From: Acanthamoeba sp. SK_2022b
Taxonomy: Eukaryota > Discosea > Longamoebia > Acanthamoebidae
Assembly (NCBI GenBank): GCA_027943245.1
Contig: JANDJZ010000159.1
Span: 16,916 to 80,915 of the forward strand
Direction of reading: 5' to 3'
Length of the DNA stretch: 64,000 nucleotides
The translations under genes were made by a program, and so were the position numbers. The notes beneath the pieces were generated by a model, which did not search any database, had not been told where the DNA came from, and worked only from the letters and a program-made list of their open reading frames with translations. Shown piece by piece: positions 43,926 through 56,500 of this stretch (positions within the stretch are counted from its first letter, which is position 1; each line of letters starts with the position of its first letter).

Positions 43926-46355
43926 TCAGAAGAGGCCCACCAACTTCTTCTTCTGGTTCCTCTTCCAAACTGGCATCTTGTAGAACTCCTCCTTGCTCAT
44001 CTGAAACACACTCTGGAACTCCTCCACTGTAAGATGGCCCTGTATGTGTGCGGTGAGCAATAGCTGCGCTTACCCATTTTCTCCCACAGTAACATTACCT
44101 CGATCCTGGGGATGTTGATGATCTTGTCGCTCGGTTTGGTCTGGAGGAAGCTCTGCAGCTGGACCAGCGGATACGAGGTGTTAAGGGCCTCCTCGAGCAT
44201 CATCTCCTGCATTTCGGTGCTCAGTCTCGCTTGGCCACCATCACCATCGACAACAAGGCAAGGCAAAGGGAGACGCGCACCTCCTCTGCCGAGGGCACCA
44301 GCTTAGTATCGCAGGCGGTTGATCGGCGCATACCTGGTTGGGGCTGTGGTCGCCTGTCCGGACCGATGGTGGACCTGCGCCAATTGGGCGGGGTCGTCCC
44401 CGACGCTGTGTTCGCTGCCGGTGTCGACGGGTCGCGGTAAGGTCACACACCAACCAACTGGAAAAGAGGGGGGGGGGGCAGGAAACGTGGTGAGCGTACA
44501 GGGGACCGGGTTGCCCTTGGCCGGCGTCCCGTTGTTATTTGAGATGGCGCCGCTGCTGGTGGTGGTCCAGTCCGCGAACTTCTCCCTGCAAGCACATCCA
44601 CACACGCACTGTGGTCAAGACGGGGGTAGGGCGTGAGGGGGCTTGGGGTTGAGTGGTACTTGAAGAGCAGTGGCTCCTTGTCTTCGACAACGACCTCAAG
44701 CGTGACCCAGGCCGGACGGGTGGCCTTGGCGGCAGAAAAGAGCTCAGTCTCGGCCTTGGCCTTGGCTGCACTGATGTCGTCCTCGCTCACGCTCCGCCCG
44801 ATCCACATGTAGAACTCGGTCTCGGCGTCTACCACGAGAATGGTCGTGGGCGACAGGAGGTCGCTTGTGGGTGGCGCACCGGCCGCGCCGCAGGCCTCGA
44901 CGTTGAGGCCGCCGTCGCCGGGCACCAGCTTGTGGACGGTCACTACGGTAGGCCAGACCTTCTCTGCTTCGGCGTCGTCGCCGCCGTCGTCGGCCGACGC
45001 GACCTCGGTCAACTGTCCGCCCAGCGTGGTCCAAAAGTCACGGCCCTGGTGCGGGTCCTGTTCCACGTTGACCAGGGCGACGGGGCCCGTCCTCTCGCCG
45101 TTCTTGATGAGGTTGGCCACCATCAATGCCTTCGATCGCTCGTTGATGTTGGCCTTGGCTCCATTCCAGACAAAGAGCGTTCGGCCCGTGTCGAGCACGA
45201 ACGAATCGCCTGGCGATCCCACACCCGTCAACGGAAGGCGACATAAAAACGAGAGCGAATCGGGGGTCCAGTTACCTTGGTTGAGCGATCTGATGTGGAC
45301 GTCCACCAGGCGAGTGCGCACCTTCCTCTTTCCCTTGCACTGTATAAGTCGCTTGGGGCCGACCGGGCTGGTGGTAGCTGAGATCGAGTTACGCAGCACC
45401 TTGCGGTACGCTATCCAAAACAAACGCAGCACGCACAACAGGACAGAGAAACGTTGTGGCGGTCACCAAATGGAAGGTGGGCCAGGGCAGCTGCGACAAA
45501 GATGAGCGGGTTGGTCTCCATACCAGGTGCCTCGCCGCTCAGCCGCAGGGCGACGGGGGGAGTGCCGCCACCGAAGCTGCTGCTGCGTGGCGATGACATG
45601 GAAATGCCATTACTGAAGCTGTTGGTGCGGGGAGATGACACAGAGGTGCCGTTCGTCGTGGACGTGGTCGGCGGGCTACTCACTGTCGGTGTTGCCATCG
45701 ACGCCTCCGCTCCTGCCGCAGTCGGCGCGGCCATAGGGGCCTTGGGCTTCTCCAATTGGCCAGACGAGGAAAGGCTCGCCTCAGCCTCCGCCGGCGCTGC
45801 GGCGGTTGGGGGATCAGTCTCAGGAGCCTTGGCGTCGACAGTCATCGACACGTCATGCGGTGGACGAGCTGGGTCCGCCGGAGCCGCTTGCGCGCCGCGA
45901 GAGGTTCCTGGAATCGGCAGCGGCTTCTTGTAGTTGGTATCGTCAACGGTCACCGATGCGTCATGCGGTAGACGAGCCGGAGCTAATCCCACTTGCGGGC
46001 TGCTTGGGATTGGCAGAGGCTTCTTGTAGTTGGCGTAGTCGACGGTTACCGATGCGTCTTGCGGTTGATGAGCCGGACTGTCCGGAGCCAATCCCACTTG
46101 CACGCGGCGGGGCCCTCGCGGGCTGGGGCTGAGAACAGTGTCGTCTGAGGCAGAGAGCGCCTCCACGGGCGTGCGGGGGCTATGCGTGGGCAGGGTCGAG
46201 TCTGACTTGGAAATTGAGTCCTTTCGCACCCCAGCCACCGCGGCTCCGTTGTTCGGGGTCTCTTTGGCCTTCTGGATACATATTGAACAGTCGAGAAATA
46301 GATAGCGGGTGAGTTGGTAAGCATGGGTGAGACGCGCGCGCGCGCGTGTGTGTGT

Positions 46356-46411
<56 letters not shown>

Positions 46412-47769
46412 AGTGAATGGTAATACATACATCGCTAGCACCAGAATTGGCCGGTGGGTCTTTGCGCTTCTTAAGCATGTGGGTCCCAATATTTCCGAGA
46501 GGCAACATCATTCCAACGCCCACACGATCCACACGATCTGATTACAGGAAAGACCCAAGGTCACGACCCTCGCACCACATTGTGTACTGCCTGTTGGGAA
46601 GGGGGAAAGACATGTACAGGTTTCGGCAGCGGGCGCTACCGGGCTTGGCTCCTCCAGGGGCGTGGCTGCTTCGATCTGCTGCTGGAACTGAGACTGGGGG
46701 GCGACCTTGGGGACCTTTTGATGGTGGCCTGCACGGAAATGCGTGCATGAGAACACACGTGCGCATGAATAGGTTAAGCCTAGAGTGGATACCTCGTTGC
46801 GGAGGCCTGCGAGGCGGGCCGCTAGAGCGTATGGGGACGTTCAGGCGAGGGCCGACCGGCGCCAGAACGGCAAGCACAGGGCAAGAGAGCCGGTTGGCCT
46901 CTGGCGGCTCTGCGGTCGGCACTTTGCTGGGCGAAGTGATCGGCGCAGATCTGGGCGAAAGGGGCGCAGACATGGGCGAAAGGGGCACATTCCTGGGCGA
47001 AGTGGTCGGCGCATTCCGAGGCGAAGTGGGCGGCGCATTCCTGGGCGAAATGGACAGCAACGACGTCGGTGACTTGCCTCCGCTGTCTTTTTTGTTGGGC
47101 GTGTCCTTCTTGCTCTTCTTCTCTATCTTCTCCTTCTTTTTCTTCTCCTTCTTTCCGTTCTTCTCCTTCTTCTTGAGAAGCTTCATCTCCTTGGTGGTCT
47201 TGCCTGGAGACGCCAAGTGCGCCAGCGGGATCGGCGAGATCTTTTCCGGTTGGATGACTGCGAGCTTCGGCAGGCCCTCGTTGTTCCTGCGGAGCAGCTC
47301 GGCTCGCACCCACACGAGCGCCTTTCCCACCATGTTGTCGCCCGAACCGATACGGTTCTTGTTTTTGTCGCCGTTCCCCAGATATTTATCGTTGTCTTTG
47401 TACACTAGGTGCACGTCGCCTGTGTCGAGCAGTCGACTCCACAGCGCATCGTTGCCGCCGAACTTGAAGAGGCACACCTCCCTCATCACCTGCACGGTGT
47501 CGATGCAATGTGGACACACGTGTCAGAGGTCAAATACCGCGAGGCAGTGCACGCTCTCAAGTCCAAGGGTTGAGTGGCTGTGCGTACTTCGAACCGACAG
47601 CTCATCCACTCCTTTTGTATGTCTTCGGTTTTGATGGAGACGTCGATCTTTCTGAGCTCCTTGACGTTTGATGCACTCTGCAACTTCTTAGCGATTGGCG
47701 AGTCTGATGATACCTTGTGTGCCTGTGCGTCCAGCAATTTACAGCACACTTTAGCCTAAGGCTCATAAG

Positions 47770-47831
<62 letters not shown>

Positions 47832-48837
47832 TTACCAGGTAGTAGTGCAGGCAGGTGGGCCAGATTTGGCCGGCCAGCGTCAAGGGCAAGGTGAAGCACG
47901 GGCTGAGGTACGAGGTATCAGAGAAATAGAGGATACCGTCCTCGATGTGGTGCTCCTTGTCGGAGCTCCGCGACCTCGGGCTCACCGGCATAAGTTTCCC
48001 GAAGCCCATCCGAGCCTTCTTCTCGGCGGCCTGGGTGTTGGCCTCGTCTATCTCCTTAAGGGAGAGCCGCCTGCCCACAACGCTATCGTCCATGGCCCGC
48101 GATGGCAGCACAGGGGGCTTCTGCCTTGCTCTCGTGTCTGAGTCCTTGAGGCTCGGCGAATCCATCAGCATCCGCGCGCTGAGCGTCTTCATGCTACTTG
48201 ACGTCAGCACATGGCTGCGCCCTCGCCCCCCCACATCCATATCGAGATCTCTGTCCACTGCTGCCTCTACCGCCGTAATCGATGATGTCTCCTCCGCAGG
48301 GGGCGGTGGCTGTGAGTTTCTAAGCGTTAAGACCACTCTCGCACCGCGCGCCCTCGGCCTCGTGGTGGCGCCCATCCACTTTGAATCCCGCTGTCCCGAC
48401 TCGTCGGTGTTTGGCCGTTCCTTCGCGTCGAGCTGGGGTACGGCCTCTACTTGGTCTCCTCCCTTGTCGTCGTTGTTATTCGACGAGTTTCCATCCTTAA
48501 GGTCGTCGGATGCAACGTTCGCCTTGGCCTCTTCCTCTTTCGCTGTTTTCCCTTCCGCGCTTGCCGCTAGCGATGGGGTTCCTTCTCCCCCTTTGGCCGT
48601 CGTCGCTACTGGAGGATCAATTACGATCGTCGGGCTTGCTATTCTTCCTTGACTTGTCTCTTCCATCCTTAAGTTGACCTCTCCAGCTCGCGTCGTCCTG
48701 GGTCTGTCTGCACCAATGTGGCCTTTGCTCGCCGTTGGCCTTGAAAGAAGATGACAAGTACCACCAAAGCTTCCCCACGCGATTTTAGCGTTGAACTCAG
48801 GCAGAGGTGCTTTACCTAACTTGGAAGATCGATGCAT
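43926..48837 (-). CDS. NADAR domain, gelsolin repeats and villin headpiece fusion protein
   Basis: Reading from 48837, a Ser/Thr/Asp-rich N-terminus is followed by a NADAR (YbiA-like) domain: GILYFSDTSYLSPCFTLPLT, WPTCLHYYLAKVCCK, EWMSCRFEVMREVCLFKFGG, LLDTGDVHLVYKDNDKYLGN, and MVGKALVWVRAELL. A Lys-rich helix and SPRNAP-type repeats come next, then a linker with two copies of DASVTVD..NYKKPLPIP. Two gelsolin-like repeats follow: RLVDVHIRSLNQGDSFVLDT with LFVWNGAKANINERSKALMV, and TILVVDAETEFYMWIGRSVS with EPLLFKYH. The protein ends in a villin headpiece, GHLTVEEFQSVFQMSKEEFY and KMPVWKRNQKKKLVGLF. Splices between the two halves (near 46769/46723, 46614/46536 and 46429/46272) keep phase, supporting one gene. 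Most NADAR proteins have EHY where this has LHY. Confidence 0.78.
46347..46410. repeat. (GT)n microsatellite in an intron of the NADAR-gelsolin gene
   Basis: About 31 GT units preceded by a CG-rich alternating tract (CGCGCGCG), between donor GTATGT at 46429 and acceptor ATCCAG at about 46273. Confidence 0.92.
46915..47055 (-). repeat. Tandem coding repeat, SPRNAP-type units
   Basis: Imperfect 21-30-nt units encode TSPRNAP, TSPRNVP, LSPMSAP, LSPRSAP and TSPSKVP in the linker after the NADAR domain. Ser-Pro sites could be targets of proline-directed kinases, which is inference. Confidence 0.8.
47772..47831. repeat. (CA)n(GA)n microsatellite within the NADAR coding region's intron
   Basis: About 22 CA units and then GA units lie between HYYL and AKVCC exons, inside an intron that splits the NADAR domain. 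Confidence 0.92.
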
Positions 48838-48912
48838 ACCTTGAATTCCTATACTCCCTTGGATCAGTGCGATTAGACCACCCAGTCAACGAGCGACAAA
48901 ACGAAAGCAACC

Positions 48913-50293
48913 TTACGCCAAATGCTTCGCACTCAAGCTAGCTTCGTTGCAACGAAAAGGGATTTCATTGGCTCCATGCATCATACACAGAGTCCTTCTA
49001 TTTGGGGGCTGTGTCCCGCATAGCCTGCGCATGTGAATTGAAGAGAAGCGAACCGATGAGCCTGCGGCTTGGTTGAGAGGTGATCTACTGAAAGGAGGAC
49101 CATTTACCTGGTATCTGCCTGCATAGTAGCCCGAGTAGTACCAAGCGTTCAAGAGACTCTTGAGCGCTTCGTCGTCGATGCCTGCTGTGGCGGAAGAGCA
49201 CTTTAGCCATGGCCCACAGACACAAGCAACGACAGTCACGTAGGATGTACCTGGAGGCGGCGGTGGAGGCGGGGGTTGGTGATGGTGCCCGTGAAAGTGG
49301 TGATGGTGTGGAGTGTGTGGCACCGGATGGAAGTGGTAGTGTGGAGTCGTCATCGGCGGATAGGCGGGCGACATCATCGGATGCGTCACCGGCGAGGCCG
49401 GGTAGCCCAAAGGGCCGCCATAGGAGTACGGAGCACCATAGGTCCCCTGCAACGGCTATGCAACGATCGTAATCAGTCTCAAAGGCACGCTGAGGCCAGA
49501 GCAGGAAGGCTACCTGAGGATACGTCTGAGGAGGGTAGTAGGCAGCGTATGCCGAGTCGTAGCTGGGAGCGGCTGCTTGCGCCGCTTCCTTTTTCTTGCG
49601 CTGCGCCTTCTTTGGCGACGGGGCGACTTGTGGAGCTGCAGGATGCTCGCCACCGTTGGCGCTGGGGTACTGGTAGTACGCTTGCGGGTAGTAGGCGCCT
49701 CCGTAGCCGCTGTAGTCATATCCAGTGTAGGCAGCAGCGTGCTGGGGGGTCTGAGCCTGATCATGCACTCCTTGTGCCGCTGTCTGTGCAGCGCTAGCGT
49801 TTTCTTCCACCGCAGCTTCTCCCTCTTCGTCATTCTCTATCCGCTTACGTGCGGCCGCAGATGACTTCCTGCAGGCGAAGCGGGTGAGTGCTGGTGGTAC
49901 AGACAAGGAATGTCATATGGCGGACCTCTTGGGTGGCTTCGTAGGAGTGTCCTCCTGGTGTGCAGGAGTGACAGTAGCTGAGGATGTGACGGTCATGGCC
50001 TCAGCCGGAGCAGCTAGAGAACTGCTTTCGTCCATCCTCTCATCCTCGGCATAGTCATCACCTTCCTCTGGCGCGGGTGTCTCCACTTCCTCCTTACGGT
50101 TTGGATCATGCATTTTCTGTATGCCGCAATCAAGAGAGGTGAGAGGTGAAATCAGCAAAAGGAGGAGCAAGAAACAAACCTTGTAGTAATTTATCGATTT
50201 TGAAAAGGCTTTGATGAGTTCGGTGTCATCCCATATTTCATTGTAATCCGCACCGCCCGTCGCAATGGGCTGCCATGCCGTCTGGCGTTCCAT
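48913..50293 (-). CDS. SMN1: SMN (survival motor neuron) homologue, apparently without Tudor domain
   Basis: SMN with Gemins assembles Sm rings on spliceosomal snRNAs. Exons: 50293-50180, 50116-~49918, 49868-49514, 49445-49251, 49181-49108 and possibly a last one. The Gemin2-binding segment near the N-terminus is DYNEIWDDTELIKAFSKSIN, as in human SMN (IWDDTALIKAYDKAV). The C-terminal YG box is ALKSLLNAWYYSGYYAGRYQ, matching SMN's WYMSGYHTGYYMG oligomerisation helix. Between them are acidic and Lys/Ala-rich parts, a Tyr/Gln/Ala region (YSGYGGAYYPQAYYQ) and a Pro/His-rich region ending in a Pro run. I see no Tudor domain. The 3' end is uncertain: 48913 is the read-through stop if no intron follows the YG box. 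Confidence 0.85.
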
Positions 50294-50501
50294 CTTGGTG
50301 GTACAAAATCTTTTCTCTTTGCTTTTCCAAGTTTCCCCTGTGAAATGATTCCACGAAAAGTCGACTTCAAATTGAAGATTGATTGTTTTCCCGCCTTTTT
50401 TTGCGCAGGTACCATTTGCCAAGAAGAGGTGGTCTCCTGGAGTTCCTCATCAACGACGGCCCGAGGATAAGCGACGTGCACGCAGAGCCTCTTTCTGCAT
50501 A

Positions 50502-53500
50502 ATGGATCGACAACCTCCGCCTCAACCGCCCCCGTATAATTTATGCAATTTGACGCATTTTACGAGTGCTCTGCCTGCGCTGCCGCTGCCCACTATAACC
50601 GTGCCATACGCAGTCAACGTCTTCGCCTCCCAACCGGCTGAGGTAGCAACGCAAGCCGATAACTGGCTTGATAACCCAACGCCAGAAATCGACACTATGA
50701 TGAGCCAATGGCTGGCGGAAGCCGACATGACTTGGGCGTACGTGCTCCACACACGCCAGTTTATTTGTCCATCTGATTGGCTACTTTTCGTAGGCCTACT
50801 AGCGACGAGGGCCAGTTCAGCCGTACTCCAGCGCACTCGCTCTCACTACCTCGCAAGCCGCTTGGGGATCTGTCGAACAGGCTCAACGTCAATCAACAGG
50901 TTGCTACCAAACCGCTTCCCATTGACGACAGCTACGCCCAGCAACATCAAGCAGCCGCGCAGCGCACCAACATGCCTCCTCCACAACCCGTCAAGGTGAG
51001 CTACAGGCCAGGTATGACTGTACGAGTCGTTCTAGCACTCACTTCCGTACGCTCTCTTTCTTGTTCAACAGTCCTTCTCCAAGAAGCGTCAGCAAGGGCA
51101 AGGTGCGCAGCAGGGTGGGGAAGAGCAGCCCAAAAAAATGCTCAAGTTGAAACGCCAGCCAGCGAGCACCAAAGAAGGTGACTACTGTCCCTGGCAACTA
51201 CATGCGCGGCTGGCCGATGTAGGCTAATCACAGCGTCGTTTGTTATAGAGGACATCCTCGAATCTACGGAAGGCAAGCGCTTTGGCGTGCTGCTTACACA
51301 TCTTTTTGAGGTGCACGACGCTAGTGTTCATGAAGATGAACATGATGGCCGCGTAGTCGACTACGGAGTGGTATGCCATTTTTTCCCGAACTTATGCGTT
51401 CGCGATGCGTGGCCTTCCTCAACTCATCAACGCACGTCCCACAACACTATTTCTTCACAGCTCAATGAGTTGTGGACCGAAACGGCGAAGCTCAAGGCCA
51501 GCGGGTCGCTGCCACGCGTTCCTGCCGACGTGCTATCCCGACTCATCCAGATCATGGACACTTATGTGAGGAAAGGCAACAACGTCAAAATTCTCGAGGA
51601 AGAGGAGGAGCGGGTGCGCGCGTCGTTATGCCTTTGCTCTATAGCAGTTCCTGCCTAGCATGCTGTGCTTGTGGTGCCTTACCCCCCGAACAACCAGGGC
51701 GAAAAGGTCAAGGAGATAGTTGTCCTCTATGGTTTCGTCGCTTCTCTGGTCATCATCCATGTCTTTGCTGCCAACAACATCGACAAGTCGTTGATCGTCG
51801 AGGAGGCACGTCTTCCTCCTTGAAATGCTTTGTTCGTGATGCGACCTTGGCACTAACGGCAGTTCCTTTGCTAGGTGGTCGAGAACATGCTGCAGTTTGC
51901 CAAGTTTAACGTATCCCACAACATCATCCCCGCCTTCGATCCCTTGAACGAGACAAAGAAGAAAGGGAAGAAGGCAACCGAACAGAGCAAGAGGTAATCT
52001 TCCTTCAATCTCTATTAATACTGCTTCGCGCACGTAGAACAAGGGGCTAAAGGAGTGCACTCTTAACCTAGGCTCGTTGGATTGCTGTGCTGCTTCCTCG
52101 ACGTCTTGAACGAATTCATCGCTCAGGAGCCGCTGACGGATAGCATGGTGTTGGACATCTGCTCCGGAACCGTCCCCACCTTCTTCATGGAGGGAGGCAG
52201 CGAGCTGCAGCTTCATGCCCTGAATGTCGTTCGCACGGTATACCGCCATTCATCTCCCGGCAACTTCAACGCTTTGTCGCGGTGTCTGCGTTGAGCTCAC
52301 AACTGCGTTCAACCTCTGTGCTTTCCTAGATCTTCTCTCGGTACGAAAAGCATCGGACCCTCATCCTCGAAGACATCTTCACCTCCCTGGCTAAGCTGCC
52401 CAAAACGAAGCGGGCTCTGCGAACTTACCGGTACGGGTTTGTTATTGGGGTGCAATGAAGCTGAACTTCCAAAGAAGAAGCACTCCCGATGGTAACAGTG
52501 TTCCCTGTTCAGCTTGCCCGAGGACAACAAGGCGATCCAAATGGTCTCCGCGTTGGTCCTGCAGCTTATTCAGTGCTGTCCCTCGCTCGTCAAGCTGGCC
52601 GTCGCCGGTACTAAGAAGGGCATAGACTTGGAGCCTCAGAAGCCGCAAGCTGATGGTGAATCCGCTGTCACCGTTACCGACGCAAACTCTTACGAAGCCG
52701 CTGCGGCCTGTGCTCTCGCCTTCATGAAATCCTTCGTGGCCAAGTAAGTTCAATGTTTGTGGCTTGGTCCTGCATCTCACGCCACTAACGCTTATGTTGT
52801 GTTTTAACTTGGTCACCTGTCCAGGTGCTCTACGCGTGAAGAGGACAACGACTACCGTCAGCTCCTCGCCAACTTCGTGGAGGACCTGCTGATGACCATC
52901 AACCTTCCCGAGTGGCCAGCGTCGCAAGTTCTGCTCCGAGTTTTGAGCGGCATCCTTCTCAAGAACGTGAAGAAGGACTCGAAGGAGAGCACCGTGCTGA
53001 AGACCTTCTCCATCGAAATCCTGGGCAACGTGACGGCGAAGGTGAAGAAGGAGATGGCCCTGGCTCAACAGTGGATGGACGTGTTGCCTGGTCACATGGT
53101 AGGTTCCTCACCACGCTTGTGCGTGCTCAAAGGCCTTCTTTGCTAACCTAATCACCCTCTAGCAGGACAAAGACGACAGCATTGCATGCGTCTGTAACAC
53201 TAGACACGACGACGGACAGTTCATGCTGGACTGCGACGAATGTCACAAGTGGTTTCACGGAGCCTGTGTGGGCGTGATTCCCGAGAACGTAAGCCGTTCA
53301 CTTGTTTCTGTACCTTGTTCGCTCTTTTCTCACCTGGCACTCCTTCAAAAAAGGTCCCGAGTCGGTGGTTCTGCGATACTTGCATCATCCGGAGAAAGGT
53401 TCGATCAAGGAAACATGGCGACAAGACCAACTCTTCGTTAGATCTATCGCAAGCATCTATCGACATGTCCGTTGATGAATCCAACGACGAAGAGGTACAG

Positions 53501-56500
53501 CAGTGTTGCTTAGGTCTGGTGCGCTGTGACTGCAATTGGGCGATGCTGTACTGACGAGCGTTTTTTCTTCGAAGAAATCGAGGGACATGAGCACGGACAC
53601 TCAAGAGGCGGATGAAATCGACGTCATGCGTCAACTTCTTCTTAATTACTTGGGCGAGCGTACCAAGATGGATCCGTCGGTGCTCTTCTCTCGCCAGTTC
53701 TTCATCAGCCAGTGGTGCCACGGCGAAACCGACGAGGACAAGGTTCAGGACTACAAGTCGCAGTGGGAGGTCAACTCAAAGAGAAGCCTCGAGGTTGCCG
53801 AGAGGTAAGCACTTGCTTATTTTGACAGCCGGTCAGTGGTCTTGCCAGTACTAACTGGCCCTCACCGTCAGAAACGAACGACTCCTCTCGCGTGACGGAG
53901 TGATGAAGATTGTTCGCTTCCTGTCCACCAAGGGCTCCCTGTTCCTCAGCTTCGACAGCATGCTCAACCAGATTCTCGGCCTGATGAATGAGCCCCTCAC
54001 GACCTTCCGCTCGAAGGGCCTGAAGGCGCTAACTGCCGTGTTGGAGGCTGATGCGAATACGCTGGGCGATGTAAGTATATCCTTCTGATGGGGCCAGTGC
54101 TATCCAACACTGCACTGACCTGCTTTTTGTGGGAACCAGCCCCGAGTTGAGCAGGCTGTAAAGGGACGGTTCTGGGACAATGCCATTTCGGTCCGCAGCG
54201 CCGCAGTCGACCTGGTGGGCAAATACGTGCTCGAGCGACCTGAGTTTGCCTCCCAGTACTACCCAATGATTGCCGAACGAATTCTCGTACGTTGGCCAAC
54301 TCTACTCTACACGGAATGTCCTGAGCAATGCTTGTTTTAGACGACGCTAACGACTACGAACTGATCTACAGGACAAGGGCGTGACCGTTCGTAAGCACGT
54401 AGTAACGATCTTGCGCGACATGTGCCTGGGGCAGCCTCATCACTCGCTTGTCCCCACCATATGCAAGAAGCTGGTGACAAGGATCGGCGACGAGGACGAG
54501 TCCATTAGGGTACAAATGCTTTCCTTCGGGCCCCGCTTGGTCCGACTGACGTTGAAGGTCTCTTTGCCACTAGGAAACGGTTCTCAAGACCTTCCAAGAG
54601 CTCTGGTTTAGCCCCTTGCCCAGGAAGCAGGATGATGCCAGTACTGAGACTGATTCATCGGCCAAGGTATCTTGCACCTCAGTCTTTTTTCTCAACGGTT
54701 TGCTAATTGTGGCTGCACCCCAGACGTTGGATATGCCCACACGAGTCGACCAGCTTATCGAGGTCGTCACCCTCCCCGGCAGCAGCCAATGGTTTATCGA
54801 CCTGCTGATCGGCGTATTTGTCTCCCCTCTTTGTTCGAACAATTAAGGCTTCAACGCTGAAGTGCTAACTCTCTCTCTCTCTCTCTCCCCTCCCCTCCAC
54901 TCGTCCCTCCAGTTGCTGAACAAAGAGACGAAGGAATCCAGCAAGCTAGTGCACGCCATCTGCAAGTTGATGGTGTCCTGCATTGTCGAGCGCATCTTTT
55001 CTGTAGATGAGCAGAACGCAGAGCAGACCACTCAGGTATCCGCAATCTTTTTAGCATCGATATGCCCGAGTAAACGCACTAACTCGTCTCGGTGGTTTCT
55101 CCCTCCCAGGACCAGGTCAAGCGTATTGTCAGGTCCATGCCTGCCATTCTCAACGCTCTACACCTGTTCTGCCAGGCCTCGCCCGACCTTCTCATTCCGC
55201 ACATCACGACTCTTCATCCGTACATGAAGCTGTTGGTAAGTGTTCGATCAAGGCCTCAACTTTCTCTGTCGCGTGACTGAATCAGTCCGTTCTTCCCAAC
55301 AGACAAACGACAACAGCGAACACTTAGCTGCTAAGAATGTGATTGGCATCATGGAGAGTGTCGCGCCTCTGCTCCAACACCCCGACCCGACGTTCTTCGC
55401 TGCCGTCGAGAAAGACCTGGAGGAGATCATTTACAATATTGCTCTCATTTCCCAGGTGCTTCTTTCTTTTCTCCCCTCCCATCTCAACTGTAGGTGTTAA
55501 GCTTAACTGACACCTCTTTGCTTTTACATAGCTCGCCTGGTCTGTCATTGCCGTTGCGGCCAAGTGCCTCGCCACGTTCGTGCAAAAGTTGACGGGTCAT
55601 CACAACCTGGTGCAGGGCATCGTCGATCGGTTCCAGACCTACCTTGACAAATGCCGAGCAATTTGCACAAAGCAAGAGCTGCTCACCCCGTCTCGAGTAG
55701 CCAACGCTGGTCGAGCGCTCTACTGCCTCGGTCACATCTGCAGACACTATGATGCCACCCCGACGAGTGCGTATTCCGGATGATAGAGCCCCTCTGCTAG
55801 CGTACAACCTCTTATTGGCCCTTGTCACCGGCAATACATGCAGAGAGCGGCGCCACCAAGGACCCGATTCTGCACAAGACCTTCAACCTGTTGGTCATCT
55901 ACGCGCAGAGCATCAGTACAGATCTGCAGCTGAGAGCAACTCAGGTTCGTGAGCCCACTACGACCAATGTGTTTCTGGGTAGGCTGAAAGCATTCATTAC
56001 CCTTGGCGTTTTTAAACCAAACAGGCAATCGGAAGCATCTTCGTGCGCGCTCCTGAGCTCATGCTTAAGCCCCACGTACAGGCCATCATCAGAAAGGGTC
56101 TGTCGTCCGAATCGCACGAAGTCCGACTTCAGATGCTGCTCAACATCTCCGACTTTCTCGCGGCGGAAGAGGCCAAGGCGCTCTCTGCAACAGCCAACAA
56201 AAAGAAGAAGAAGAAGGCTACAAAGCCAGGTGCGCGGGGCTACGTTTTTATGCTGTTGCTTATCAGTTGCTCACATTCCCGCTCTTTCTTACGTGCTTGT
56301 TGCAGCCAAAGCCAAGGCCAAACCCAAGGGCGAGGATGAACTGGACCTGGACGGGTCCGTAGACCTCAACGAGTCGTTGGACGAGAGCAGCCACGAGTTG
56401 TTTGTGGAAATGGACAACAGTGACTCTGGGTACTCATTCGCCATCAGTCTCTCGATCGACTTATACGGTTGTCGCTGACAGCTCTGATGTATGGTGGCAG

